Origin: JAFMDF01 sp965277445
GTDB lineage: Bacteria > Bacteroidota > Bacteroidia > Chitinophagales > Saprospiraceae
Length of the DNA: 64,000 bases
NCBI GenBank assembly: GCA_965277445.1
Contig: CBDICY010000030.1
Coordinates: 385,218-449,217, forward strand
Direction: 5' to 3'
Below are positions 35,951 through 44,662 of this stretch, in pieces (position 1 is the stretch's first letter; the number at the start of each line of letters is the position of its first letter). A program made the translations under genes and the position numbers. The notes under the pieces were generated by a model. The model made no database searches, was not told the origin of the DNA, and was given only the letters and a program-made list of their open reading frames with translations.

Positions 35951-36361
35951 CTAATTTTTTTGTTTCCTTCCTTTAGCTTCAATGGAGAGTATGATATAGT
36001 GATTTTTTATTCTTTGCCAGATCCTAGTGGATATACTTGCGCCTGATATTTTCATGGTTTCTAGTGGGGTTAAGAGACTTATTCTAATTGCAAAAATATT
36101 AATGCTATTTGGTGTTTTACATTTGTAGAGGAGCTGATTATTTCTTTGGAAACTTGAACTATAGGAGACTGATTTTTTTTCTACTATTGGAAATAGTATC
36201 TGTTGAATATTTTTAAATATCTCAAGGCGCTCTTTAACTCCTAAAGCAGAAAACTGAATTGTATCAACAAAGAAATGAGTTTGTGTAATTTGCGCTTTAA
36301 CGGTAGAATTCGGCGATAAAACTAAAACTAAATATAATATTTTTTTTAAGTTTTTACTCAT
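35951..36361 (-). CDS. Hypothetical secreted protein
   Basis: This 136-residue protein has a signal peptide (ILYLVLVLSPNSTVKAQ). It has no recognised domain. The C-terminus is basic (EAKGRKQKN). It is a single gene between the HAD phosphatase (convergent) and the rRNA methyltransferase. Confidence 0.55.
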   Translation of the reverse strand: MSKNLKKILYLVLVLSPNSTVKAQITQTHFFVDTIQFSALGVKERLEIFKNIQQILFPIVEKKSVSYSSSFQRNNQLLYKCKTPNSINIFAIRISLLTPLETMKISGASISTRIWQRIKNHYIILSIEAKGRKQKN

Positions 36362-36598
36362 TATGTTTTTGTTGAATCAATAGAATAACCTTTACAATAT
36401 TGCTTCTAAGAAAGCAGGGGGGATTGTTGTGAACTCGAAAGACCTTCCAACTAGTTGATAAAAAGAATGGGGAGATTTAGACCAGACATTTAATTGAAAA
36501 ATCATATCCACTAGTTTAGTATAAAGATGCTATTTCAAAGAGAAAAGGTGCTTGCTCACTATTTGTAATTCTAATTGGATTCGTGTGATCTAAACACA

Positions 36599-36637
36599 AA
36601 AAAGCCCTGAATAATTCAATACTATTCAGGGCTTTTT
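36599..36637 (-). terminator. Bidirectional terminator after the RNA methyltransferase
   Basis: aaaaagccctgaat (36599-36612) and attcagggcttttt (36624-36637) form a 14-bp stem with flanking A and T runs. It lies 39 bp past the stop at 36676 on the minus strand. A tcactcatc/aactcatc heptamer array fills the interval (36646-36672). Confidence 0.85.
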
Positions 36638-36675
36638 AGGTCGACTTATCACTCATCACTCATAACTCATCTTTT

Positions 36676-37809
36676 CTACCGACTCCCTCGATACAATTCA
36701 TAATGCGCCAATTGACATTCCAAAGCACCATTGAATAAAATTTTCTTAGAAGAAGGTTTTAAGCCTAATTGCTTCATTGCTTTGATGTTGGCAGTAATAA
36801 CCCAAGCATCAAAACCTGTGAAATTATGCTTGAGGGCATGTCCGATATCTTTATAAAAGGCATTGACATCTGCTACTTGTAGGCGTTCGTCATACGGTGG
36901 ATTCATCATTACGATGCCCTTAGCTGCTTCTGGATTGAGCTTAAATAAATCATCTCGTTCTACTTCAATTTTGCCATCCATATTCCCTGCTAGGATATTG
37001 AGTCTAGCGGCTTTAACTGCACCAAAATCCTTATCATAACCTAATATCTTATAGGGGAAGTCTACGATTTTAGCCTCCGCCTCTCTTTTAACCTCTTGCC
37101 AAAGTACTCTATCAAAATCTTTATAGCGCATAAAACCAAATTCCTTACGATTGATTTGTGGTGGAATATTTTGCGCATACATGGCTGCTTCCATCAGAAA
37201 AGTACCAGATCCACACATAGGGTCAATAAAATCGCAATCTTTTTGCCAATTGGAACTTAAAAGAATACCTGCTGCCAATACTTCATTAATCGGTGCTTCT
37301 CCCGTTGCTGTTCGATAACCTCGTCTATTTAGTGTGGCACCAGACATATCCCAAGATAAAGTACATACATTATCGTAACTTAAATGTACATTCAATCTAT
37401 GGTCAGGATTATCTCTATCCACACTTAATCTTCGTCCATCATATTTTGTTCTAAACTGATCGACGATGGCATCTTTAGTTTTGAGTGCCAAATATTTAGA
37501 ATGGGTGATATATTTAGAACTAGTCGTACCATTGATAGCAAAGGTATCATTCAAATCCATGATGGCTGTCCAATCGACTTCTCTTATTTTTTTGTATAAG
37601 TGATTTTCATGCTTGGTTTTAAATGTATGAAAAGGCAAGAAAACACGGAGTGCGGTTCGCAATTCATATATACAACGATAAATCACTTTCTTATCGCCTG
37701 AAAAAGTAACAGCACGTTTATGTATTTGCGTTTCTTGACCACCCAAAGCGGTAATCTCTTTGGCTAATATTTCTTCAAGCCCTGAAAGGGTAGTGGCAGT
37801 TATTTGCAT
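36676..37809 (-). CDS. THUMP-domain RNA methyltransferase (RlmL N-terminal type)
   Basis: This 377-residue class I SAM methyltransferase has an N-terminal THUMP RNA-binding domain (about 45-155, with HENHLYKKIREVDW and NVHLSYDNVCTLSWDMSG). The SAM-binding motif is CDFIDPMCGSGTFLMEAA, and the catalytic NPPY-type motif is in VMMNPPYDERL. This arrangement equals the N-terminal half of RlmL, which makes m2G2445 in 23S rRNA; Bacteroidota often carry it as a separate protein. The exact target base is inferred. Confidence 0.9.
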   Translation of the reverse strand: MQITATTLSGLEEILAKEITALGGQETQIHKRAVTFSGDKKVIYRCIYELRTALRVFLPFHTFKTKHENHLYKKIREVDWTAIMDLNDTFAINGTTSSKYITHSKYLALKTKDAIVDQFRTKYDGRRLSVDRDNPDHRLNVHLSYDNVCTLSWDMSGATLNRRGYRTATGEAPINEVLAAGILLSSNWQKDCDFIDPMCGSGTFLMEAAMYAQNIPPQINRKEFGFMRYKDFDRVLWQEVKREAEAKIVDFPYKILGYDKDFGAVKAARLNILAGNMDGKIEVERDDLFKLNPEAAKGIVMMNPPYDERLQVADVNAFYKDIGHALKHNFTGFDAWVITANIKAMKQLGLKPSSKKILFNGALECQLAHYELYRGSR

Positions 37810-37948
37810 GAAAGTTTTTTCTTTGGAAAAAGTGCAAAACTAAACATTAAGGAAGGAATGCAAGGAAATATAAATAGAATCTTCTATTATTTTCTGAAAA
37901 TTGTTGTATTTTTAATCGAAACTACATAAAACCTACTATGAACCAATA

Positions 37949-39163
37949 CTACTGATGCGTAATAAAAAACAAAATAGCAAAAGCCAATACTGTCAAAGTA
38001 GTCCCAACCATAAAAATTAAATAACAAACTCTCAATTGTTTAAACTTATTTCCCAAAGCTTTCCCTAAGTAATACAAATCGCTAATGATAGAATCATCCA
38101 ATTTAGCATCATCTTCGATGACCATTCTTATTCCCGATTTATAGTCCCCAAATTTCATGTTATAAAAATTGCCATAAAAGAATAAGTTGGTCGGGCCACT
38201 CTGGATACTTTTAATAGACGTGAGCCCCTTTGTTTTAATGGGGCGAGTTGCTAAGGTGGCATAAATAATCGAAGCAACACAGGTGGTTAATAAGATAAAA
38301 GTTGGAAAAATCATTTTGGCATCATCAGAAATACTGGATGCTAAAAGTGGAAGAGAAATAGTGATGATTAAAGCATTGATACTCAGCATAATATTTGCCT
38401 TGTTGTCGGCTATACTGGTCAAGTCAATATGGTTACGCAAAGCTGTTTTAAACATCATTTGCGCACTTTTGTTGCCATTGATGGTGTCTTCCGTTGCTTT
38501 ATCTTTTTTCTTCTTGTTCTTTTTTTTTTCTTTATTAGGTGGAGTAGGAGGTGCCTTTTTAGCTTTGGCTGCTTCCAAAGCTTTGACTACCTTTTTCCTG
38601 TTTTTTGCTTTTTTCTCATCAAATAATTCACTAGCCTTTTCGGTGAAATAGCTATGTCCATCCATGAATTTTAGATTCATTTCCATGAATGCATCATCTT
38701 CATAACTTAGATTTAGAAATGTTTTCATTTCAGAACGTAGACTAGCTATCGTTCGCATATATTTTCGTTGCCCTAAATTATTTAAATCTGAATCTTTAAT
38801 GATTTTTTGTAATAAATTTTTGGGTTCATAAACCAATTTGGTCGCATCAATTAATTCCTTAACCAAAGTAATTTGGGCAGGAGGATAATTATGTTCGGTA
38901 AGAAAGGCTTCCGCCAATTCTGCACTCACTAATTCGTGACCCGTATATGCTTTAACATACCCCGTATCATGCAATAAGGCAGCGAGTTCCATTGCCTCTA
39001 TATTGGCTGCACCAATATCATAGTGCTCGCCTAGAATAAGAGATGTTTCCCGAACAGACATCGTATGATCTAGATCATGGTAATGTAAGTCTGGAGGTAA
39101 GTCGTTCTCAAATATTTTGAGGACATAAGCTTCTGTAAGTTGAATAATATTATTCCTTTCCAT
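37949..39163 (-). CDS. HD phosphohydrolase fused to a PycTM-type membrane domain
   Basis: I start at ATG 39163 (MERNNIIQLTEAYVLKIFEN, 404 residues); an earlier TTG at 39232 lies in a spacer repeat. The N-terminal HD domain (about 25-180) has H33, H65-D66, H76 and a late KDSD, so it looks metal-binding and active. A lysine-rich linker (about 200-225, KEKKKNKKKKDK) leads to a PycTM/DUF5706-type domain with RNHIDLTSIADNKANIMLSI and three hydrophobic helices. PycTM domains are effectors of cyclic-pyrimidine (Pycsar) anti-phage defence. The divergent neighbour is a nucleotide cyclase. Non-defence nucleotide signalling is an alternative. Confidence 0.9.
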   Translation of the reverse strand: MERNNIIQLTEAYVLKIFENDLPPDLHYHDLDHTMSVRETSLILGEHYDIGAANIEAMELAALLHDTGYVKAYTGHELVSAELAEAFLTEHNYPPAQITLVKELIDATKLVYEPKNLLQKIIKDSDLNNLGQRKYMRTIASLRSEMKTFLNLSYEDDAFMEMNLKFMDGHSYFTEKASELFDEKKAKNRKKVVKALEAAKAKKAPPTPPNKEKKKNKKKKDKATEDTINGNKSAQMMFKTALRNHIDLTSIADNKANIMLSINALIITISLPLLASSISDDAKMIFPTFILLTTCVASIIYATLATRPIKTKGLTSIKSIQSGPTNLFFYGNFYNMKFGDYKSGIRMVIEDDAKLDDSIISDLYYLGKALGNKFKQLRVCYLIFMVGTTLTVLAFAILFFITHQ

Positions 39164-39428
39164 ACTAAGTTTTCTCGAATGAAGTCCTACAATTGTGTTA
39201 GGCAATATTTTATTGAGATAAATGACTAACAACTAGCAACTCGATAATTTACTGTAAAAGTTTTTGTTCCTATTGGAATTCTATTACTTTGTTGCTGGTT
39301 TATAAATGGGGTTATGCAATATGCACCAAATTTAAGCTTTTTTCTCTTTTATTAAAGAGATTTTTGCAGGAATCGTTTTGAAAGGCATCTTTTAAAGAAC
39401 TTTATACCTAAATAAGACCAATAATAGC
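39164..39428. promoter_or_regulatory. Shared divergent spacer of the HD-PycTM and cyclase genes
   Basis: The 265-bp spacer carries a ctaacaactagcaactcg repeat near 39226-39243. It must hold both promoters, but no exact TAnnTTTG match to either gene is evident. Its divergent layout suggests coordinated control. Confidence 0.45.
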
Positions 39429-40544
39429 ATGAATTTAAGCTTACCAGCAAAATTAAAAGTTAAGTTGTCCAAAGTTTTTTGGATTGTCCTCTTATGGACG
39501 ATCTTTGGTATCTTAGAAGTGTTATATATTCATGCTTTATCTTTTGATTTTCCTCCATTTAAAGCTCAATCTAGCTATGATTTTCAAGATTTATTGTTTG
39601 CTAATTTAATAGCTGTATCCATTGGCGGATTTATTGCTGGATATATTTTAATATTCATTTTAAGAGGAAGATTCCGAGCTTATTCTTTTATGATGTCTGT
39701 TTTTCTAAACACCCTTATTTTACTATTGATTTTACTGATGTTCATTGGTGTTGGAATGGGCATTTTTAACAGTTATCAATTAAATATTTCCTTTTTCAGT
39801 CTCGCAACGTTTGATCGAATTATTCAATCTTTTTTGAGTTATTTTTTCTTATCTAAATTGATACTCTGGTTACTTATTATTTTTATCACTAACCTTCTAT
39901 TAGATGTCAATGAAAAATATGGAGCAGGGGTTTTGCGCCAACTAATTATGGGGAAATACCACCATCCCAGAGAAGAAGAACGCATTTTTATGTTCTTAGA
40001 TATGAAGGGGTCAACGGGAATAGCTGAGCGAATTGGACATATTAAGTTTTTCGAACTCCTACATGATTTTTTTCAAGACATTACAGATCCTATTTTATAT
40101 ACAAATGGCAGTATCTACCAATATATTGGTGATGAAGTGATTATTGTTTGGAAAATACCAACGGGGGTCAAGAATGGTAATTGTATTCGTTGCTTTTACA
40201 ATATTAAAGAGACCATCTCCAGAAATGCAGCAAACTATTTAGAAAAATATGGGGTCGTCCCAGACTTTAAAGCAGCCATTCATTGTGGGAAGGTAACTAT
40301 TGGAGAAATGGGCGTATTAAAGCGAGATATTGTCTTTTCAGGAGATGTGCTCAATACGACTGCTAGAATGCAATCTATGTGTAATGAATTTGCTGTTAAG
40401 TTGTTGATTTCCAAAAGATTATTAGATAAAATAGGTATGCCGCCTAATCGAATGGATACTCGAAAAATTGGGAATATTTCCCTTAAAGGTAAAAAGAAAA
40501 AAGTAGTGCTTTATACTATCGAGGAGGAGCAGACACGGGTTTAG
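39429..40544 (+). CDS. Membrane-anchored class III nucleotide cyclase
   Basis: This 371-residue protein has four predicted membrane helices in the N-terminal half (about 15-37, 53-78, 90-113, 138-158), then a class III cyclase domain (about 185-365). The metal-binding aspartates are D191 in FMFLDMKGST and D235 in YIGDEVIIVW. The transition-state pair is N309/R313 in DVLNTTARMQ. A substrate-selecting aspartate may be D300 in KRDIVFSGD, but the lysine expected in the partner position is Q231. The nucleotide product therefore cannot be assigned. It is divergent to the HD-PycTM gene, and its 3' end overlaps the convergent next gene by 29 bp. Confidence 0.9.
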   Translation: MNLSLPAKLKVKLSKVFWIVLLWTIFGILEVLYIHALSFDFPPFKAQSSYDFQDLLFANLIAVSIGGFIAGYILIFILRGRFRAYSFMMSVFLNTLILLLILLMFIGVGMGIFNSYQLNISFFSLATFDRIIQSFLSYFFLSKLILWLLIIFITNLLLDVNEKYGAGVLRQLIMGKYHHPREEERIFMFLDMKGSTGIAERIGHIKFFELLHDFFQDITDPILYTNGSIYQYIGDEVIIVWKIPTGVKNGNCIRCFYNIKETISRNAANYLEKYGVVPDFKAAIHCGKVTIGEMGVLKRDIVFSGDVLNTTARMQSMCNEFAVKLLISKRLLDKIGMPPNRMDTRKIGNISLKGKKKKVVLYTIEEEQTRV

Positions 40545-41577
40545 TACTTACTTTAATTGGTTTTTTAGTCTGCTTTCTTTGTCCATTTTTATACTCAATT
40601 AAAGTCGCAGTAGGGTAGCGGTTTAATAAGGTTTCTTGCAAAAAAGTTTCCGCAGATCCTTTATCCATAAAATCTCCTAATAAGTAACTATACAACCCAT
40701 TTTCTTTACGCTCTAATACAATATTTCCATGTCGGTTAAATATTTTATGCGTTGCTGACAAAGCAGATAATGTAGTATAAAATTCTATTTTATAGCCCGT
40801 ATAATTCAGCGGTAGGTTTTTTGTTCGTGGATTATTCTGAGCAGAAGCGACCATAGTTTCGCCAAATTCAGGCGCTGGTATAATGATTTTTTCGGTTTCT
40901 TTTTGATCATAAGGACTCAATAAATCCTTATTCACTTTTGGTCCTGATTGCGGAGGAGTTGGATCTATTCTTACTGGAGATTGGTAATTAGTAGGAATGG
41001 GTTGGGTTTTCATTAATTCTTTATCTGTCGCATCCACATAATTTTCGTCTACTAATCTTGTGGCATTGGTAATCTCTGCGTAAATATCATTTTCATTGAC
41101 CAAATTTGTCAAGGCTACTCCGTCTGGATTAACCGATGGGGAAATATTTTTGGTATCAATCCCATATTCTATGACAGCGTTAATTAGTTCTGGAGAAGAA
41201 AGCTGTGGCGATTTGTTCACTAAATGATCTGGTTGGCGAGACATTTTTATTCTTGCAAAAATCTTTTTATACTGATTTGCTGGATCGACGGTAATGATTG
41301 CTTGCTGAGATAAAAAAGAATCTTTATAAGCACGAATAAGATACTGATAACCAACGGGCAAACTAGTCGTAAAGAAGCCATCGTCATTCGTAGTGGTACT
41401 GGTGATAAACTTATTGGTACCTTGTTGAGTTATCGTAACGGAAACAGCACCGATATAACCACGATTTCCATTCTCTAAAATATAGCCGTCCAAGGTGCTA
41501 TTTTGTGCAAAAACAAAAATGATTGTAGCAATCGTGAAAATATTTAGCGAGAAGACTCTAAGAATTGTTTGTCTCAT
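40516..41577 (-). CDS. Secreted CarboxypepD_reg-like and SPOR-like protein
   Basis: This 353-residue exported protein (signal peptide ending VFAQ) has an N-terminal carboxypeptidase-regulatory-like beta-sandwich (LDGYILENGNRGYIGAVSVT, GFFTTSLPVGYQYLIRA). A long low-complexity linker follows. The C-terminal segment (GYKIEFYTTLSALSATHKIF, GLYSYLLGDFMDKGSAETFL) is SPOR-like and may bind peptidoglycan. It overlaps the cyclase gene end by 29 bp. Confidence 0.75.
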   Translation of the reverse strand: MRQTILRVFSLNIFTIATIIFVFAQNSTLDGYILENGNRGYIGAVSVTITQQGTNKFITSTTTNDDGFFTTSLPVGYQYLIRAYKDSFLSQQAIITVDPANQYKKIFARIKMSRQPDHLVNKSPQLSSPELINAVIEYGIDTKNISPSVNPDGVALTNLVNENDIYAEITNATRLVDENYVDATDKELMKTQPIPTNYQSPVRIDPTPPQSGPKVNKDLLSPYDQKETEKIIIPAPEFGETMVASAQNNPRTKNLPLNYTGYKIEFYTTLSALSATHKIFNRHGNIVLERKENGLYSYLLGDFMDKGSAETFLQETLLNRYPTATLIEYKNGQRKQTKKPIKVSTKPVSAPPR

Positions 41578-41964
41578 AGTACTTATGATGTAAATTTGCC
41601 CGATTATACTGTAGTTTGTTGAAAAGTTGATTGGTTATTGGTTGATCTTTAATACGCTAAAACGAAAAGCATTAATATCCTAATCACTAATCATCTATAA
41701 AAGCAGCTTTTTTCGAACGATTTTTTGAGGTGAATTTAAAAAATATAGACACCAAATGAGTAGGTGGAACTTTACTTAACCCATTAGGCGTTGAATCAAA
41801 AGTAAGGGAATCTAACCAAAAATGAAACTTTAGCCGATAGAAAAGAGACTTCTTTGATAGAAAGAAGTCTTAAAAATAGGGAAATAACCAAAAAATGAAT
41901 TTAATGACTCGTTTGAGGCGGACTATAAAGTATCTGCCATGAACTGTAAATCGAATAAAAATAA
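41578..41964. other. 387-bp spacer upstream of fmt
   Basis: It contains the hairpin at 41846-41870 and no convincing ORF. The remainder is AT-rich. Confidence 0.4.
41846..41870 (+). terminator. Hairpin upstream of fmt
   Basis: agacttcttt (41846-41855) pairs exactly with aaagaagtct (41861-41870) around a 5-nt loop. No plus-strand gene precedes it, so it may be an attenuator or a structured leader of fmt instead. Confidence 0.45.
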
Positions 41965-42897
41965 ATGGGATTAAAAATAATTTTTCTAGGAACACCAGAA
42001 TTTGCGGTTCCTTCTTTAAAAATACTAATTGAGCATGGTTATGATATTGTTGGTGTCATTACCGCAACGGATAAACTAGGTGGTCGAGGTAAAAAGAAAT
42101 TGATTCAATCAGCTGTTAAAAAATATGCTATTGAGCAAGGTTTAAAAGTTTTGCAGCCTAAAAATTTAAAAGACCCCGAATTTGTAGAAGAAGTTCGAGT
42201 ATTGGGCGCAGATTTGCAAGTGGTTGTAGCGTTTAGAATGTTGCCAAGAGCGATTTGGGCGATGCCTCGACTCGGTACTATGAATTTGCATGGTTCTTTA
42301 TTGCCTAAATACCGAGGAGCGGCGCCGATTAATTGGGCAGTTATCAAAGGAGAGAAGGAAACAGGCGTAACCACTTTTTTACTTAAACAGAAAATTGATA
42401 CAGGAGATATTTTACAGCAAAAATCTTTGTCTATTGGAGAAAATGAAACCACAGGAGAAGTGTATAACCGCATGATGGAAATGGGGGCTGGTGTCTTATT
42501 GGAGTCCGTACAATCCTTAGAAAGTGGACATTATACGCCTTTACCACAAAATGATGCCGCAGCTACCAAAGCACCTAAAATTTTTCACGAAACTTGCGAA
42601 ATTGATTTTATTCAGCCGACTCAGAAAGTACACGATTTTATTAGAGGATTAAGCCCGTATCCGACGGCCTGGACAGTATTGGAAGAGCAGAAATTAAAAA
42701 TTTTTCGAACTAAAAAGGAATTAGTAGATCACAACCATGAACCAGGGAAGTTCTTTTCTGATAATAAAAAGTACCTCAAAGTTAGTACTATTGATGGCTT
42801 TGTGCTTTTGGAAGAACTACAATTGGCTGGGAAAAAGCGAATGGATGTAAAGGCTTTTTTAAATGGGTTTAAATTGGAGGCAGGAAATAATGAATAG
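41965..42897 (+). CDS. fmt: Methionyl-tRNA formyltransferase
   Basis: This enzyme formylates initiator Met-tRNA. The 310-residue protein has FLGTPEFAVPSLKIL at the N-terminus, the catalytic region HGSLLPKYRGAAPINWAVIK with the asparagine, histidine and aspartate set around HGS and IDTGDIL, and GVTTFLLKQKIDTGDIL. The C-terminal tRNA-binding domain is at about 205-310 (FIRGLSPYPTAWTVL). ATG 41965 fits the family start. Confidence 0.96.
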   Translation: MGLKIIFLGTPEFAVPSLKILIEHGYDIVGVITATDKLGGRGKKKLIQSAVKKYAIEQGLKVLQPKNLKDPEFVEEVRVLGADLQVVVAFRMLPRAIWAMPRLGTMNLHGSLLPKYRGAAPINWAVIKGEKETGVTTFLLKQKIDTGDILQQKSLSIGENETTGEVYNRMMEMGAGVLLESVQSLESGHYTPLPQNDAAATKAPKIFHETCEIDFIQPTQKVHDFIRGLSPYPTAWTVLEEQKLKIFRTKKELVDHNHEPGKFFSDNKKYLKVSTIDGFVLLEELQLAGKKRMDVKAFLNGFKLEAGNNE

Positions 42898-43020
42898 ATA
42901 AGAATAATGAAGTAGGATTTAGATCAAACGACCAAGGTTATTCCTGAACCTCAAATTCAACCTCATTCTCAAAATTAGTGTACTTCGTTTACGAATCTTC
43001 GATTTTCCGCCGAAGATGGT

Positions 43021-43072
43021 TTAAATTGAAGTTGAAGTTGCGCTTGAAGTTGAAGTTTATTTAGTACCTTTG
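43021..43072 (+). promoter_or_regulatory. Promoter in a GAAGTT array before the PepSY protein
   Basis: A gaagtt hexamer array (43027-43058) is followed by TACCTTTG (43065-43072), which matches the TAnnTTTG -7 element. A TTG at 43044-43046 in the array gives an 18-bp spacer, slightly shorter than elsewhere. A small atcttcg/cgaagat hairpin lies just upstream at about 42995-43016. Confidence 0.5.
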
Positions 43073-43119
43073 CGCTTCTAATCATCAACATTGAACAAAG
43101 TTTACTTCCGAGTAGAAAA

Positions 43120-43659
43120 TTGAAGCACTTGAAAAAATATATTCAAAGCTTACGAAATTTCCGAAAGATTCACCGATATACAGGTTTACTATTAGCGATA
43201 CTTCTGCTAATTAGTGCAGTAACGGGTATCCTACTTTCCCTAAAAAAAGATGTTGATATTATCCAACCACCTACTCAAAAAGGCGTTAGTAAAGACTTAA
43301 CTACTTGGAAATCTGTTCATGAACTTTCCGAACTCGCAATTACTGCATTTTACAACGCACATCCTGATCAAGAAGAGAATGAAATTGATCGACTAGATGT
43401 TCGACCTTCTAAAGGTATCGCCAAGGTGCTTTTCAAAGAAGGTAATTGGGAAGTACAAATTGACGGTACTTCTGGTGAAGTTAAATCTATTGCTAAACGC
43501 TACTCCGACTGGATTGAAAGCCTCCACGATGGCTCTATTATTAGCGACTTATTCAAACTTATTTCTATGAATGTTTTAGGAATAGGAGTTTTGTTTTTGA
43601 TGGGGTCGGGTATTTGGTTATGGTATGGACCAAAGGTGATTCGAGAGATGAAGCGGTAG
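43120..43659 (+). CDS. PepSY-associated transmembrane protein
   Basis: This 179-residue protein has a first helix at about 19-40 (IHRYTGLLLAILLLISAVTG), a periplasmic PepSY-like region (about 60-125, with LDVRPSKGIAKVLFKE) and a second helix at about 148-170. RKIHRYTGLLLAI is the signature of PepSY_TM proteins, several of which take part in iron or siderophore handling. The start is TTG 43120; the next possible start would cut into the first helix. Confidence 0.8.
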   Translation: MKHLKKYIQSLRNFRKIHRYTGLLLAILLLISAVTGILLSLKKDVDIIQPPTQKGVSKDLTTWKSVHELSELAITAFYNAHPDQEENEIDRLDVRPSKGIAKVLFKEGNWEVQIDGTSGEVKSIAKRYSDWIESLHDGSIISDLFKLISMNVLGIGVLFLMGSGIWLWYGPKVIREMKR

Positions 43660-43710
43660 ACAATTTTCAATCTTCAAAAGGAGTGTTGAATTCGATGTAT
43701 TAAGTTTCCA

Positions 43711-43737
43711 GACCTGCCAGCAGGCAGTCAGGCGGGC
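43711..43737. repeat. GC-rich palindromic (REP-like) element
   Basis: In otherwise AT-rich DNA, 43711-43737 is GC-rich and palindromic. ctgcc (43714-43718) pairs with ggcag (43723-43727), and outer cctg/cagg pairs flank it. Similar cctgcc/ggcagg elements are common between genes in Bacteroidota, from memory. I saw only one copy here. Confidence 0.5.
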
Positions 43738-43866
43738 TTGATTCGTATATCTCGTCGCCTCTAAATGACCGTTAGTACTACTTGGCTTACCTGTATTATA
43801 AAAAACCTGAAAAGGAAGTAAAAAAAGTATTCAAACTTTTAAAGCGTTAATAAATAAAGAAACAAA

Positions 43867-43894
43867 ATCAGTTGGGAATTAAATCCGTTGGGGG
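43867..43894. repeat. Dispersed aatccgttggg repeat, copy 2
   Basis: This is nearly identical to 5705-5733, with the same two aatc-gttggg half-units joined by aatta. Confidence 0.65.
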
Positions 43895-44028
43895 ATAACT
43901 AAGAATTTCTTGTTCATCATTTATAGTTCATCCTTCCCAAATACCCCTTTTGAAAATTTTAAATTGAAAATTGCCCATTCTTCCAACCTTCCCATTCCTC
44001 TTAGGTCTTTAGTATAAAAGCACCCGAA

Positions 44029-44568
44029 TTGAGAAAAACCTTTTACATAGCAGAAGATCAAATATTGGTCGAACAATGCCTAGACGGACAGCAGCAAGCG
44101 CAACAGGACTTGTATCAAAAGTATGTGCAAGCTATGTATAATGTAGCGGTGCGAATGGTCAGGCATTCCGAAGATGCAGAAGATATTATACAGGAGGTTT
44201 TTGTGAAAGTCTTTAGAAATTTACATACGTTTCAAGGAGAATCTACTTTAGGGGCTTGGATTAAAAGAATTACGGTGAACACGACCTTAAATTTTATTAG
44301 AAAAGAGCAAAGGAATAATGAAATCGGTTTAGAAGAAGGAATAGATATACCCGAAATAATTGAAGAGATAGATACGGCGAAATATAGCATGGCACAAATA
44401 CATTATGCGATTAAACAATTGCCAGAACGCTGTAAGGTAGTGCTTTCGCTATTTTTAATAGAAGGTTACCAGCATCAAGAAATTGCAGAGATTTTGGGTA
44501 TTACAGTCTCTACTTCTAAAACACAGTATCGGAGAGGACGGCAATTATTGCAAGAGATTTTGAAATGA
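44029..44568 (+). CDS. ECF-family RNA polymerase sigma factor
   Basis: This 179-residue sigma-70 ECF protein has region 2 at about 25-90 (LYQKYVQAMYNVAVRMVRHS, EDIIQEVFVKVFRNL, LGAWIKRITVNTTLNFIR) and region 4 at about 120-175 (LPERCKVVLSLFLIEGYQHQ, then ILGITVSTSKTQYRRGRQLL). The start is TTG 44029. The next genes encode an anti-sigma-like membrane protein and a secreted repeat protein, so the three form a probable regulatory unit. Confidence 0.92.
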   Translation: MRKTFYIAEDQILVEQCLDGQQQAQQDLYQKYVQAMYNVAVRMVRHSEDAEDIIQEVFVKVFRNLHTFQGESTLGAWIKRITVNTTLNFIRKEQRNNEIGLEEGIDIPEIIEEIDTAKYSMAQIHYAIKQLPERCKVVLSLFLIEGYQHQEIAEILGITVSTSKTQYRRGRQLLQEILK

Positions 44569-44652
44569 GGTGACGAGGTAACAAGGTTGAAAGGTAACAA
44601 AGATGTTTACCTCATTACCTCATAACCTCATAACCTCATAACCTCATAACCT
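44567..44652. repeat. GGTAAC / CCTCATAA inverted arrays
   Basis: ggtgacgaggtaacaagg-type units at 44570-44600 are followed by five acctcata(a) octamers at 44608-44652, complementary in part to the first array. The array ends about 10 bases before the anti-sigma start codon. Confidence 0.75.
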
Positions 44653-44662
44653 TTACCAAAAA

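Larger units (their letters stand above)
43660..44028. other. Repeat-rich spacer before the ECF sigma gene
   Basis: It contains the palindrome at 43711-43737 and the second aatccgttggg repeat at 43867-43894. No gene is visible. Confidence 0.5.

Noticed and set aside
38283..38651. 122-residue ORF on the plus strand inside the HD-PycTM gene
   Set aside because: It is the antisense of the lysine-rich linker and membrane helices; its phenylalanine runs come from lysine codons.
39164..39232. 23-residue extension of the HD-PycTM protein
   Set aside because: It uses a TTG inside a spacer repeat and has no protein-like pattern.
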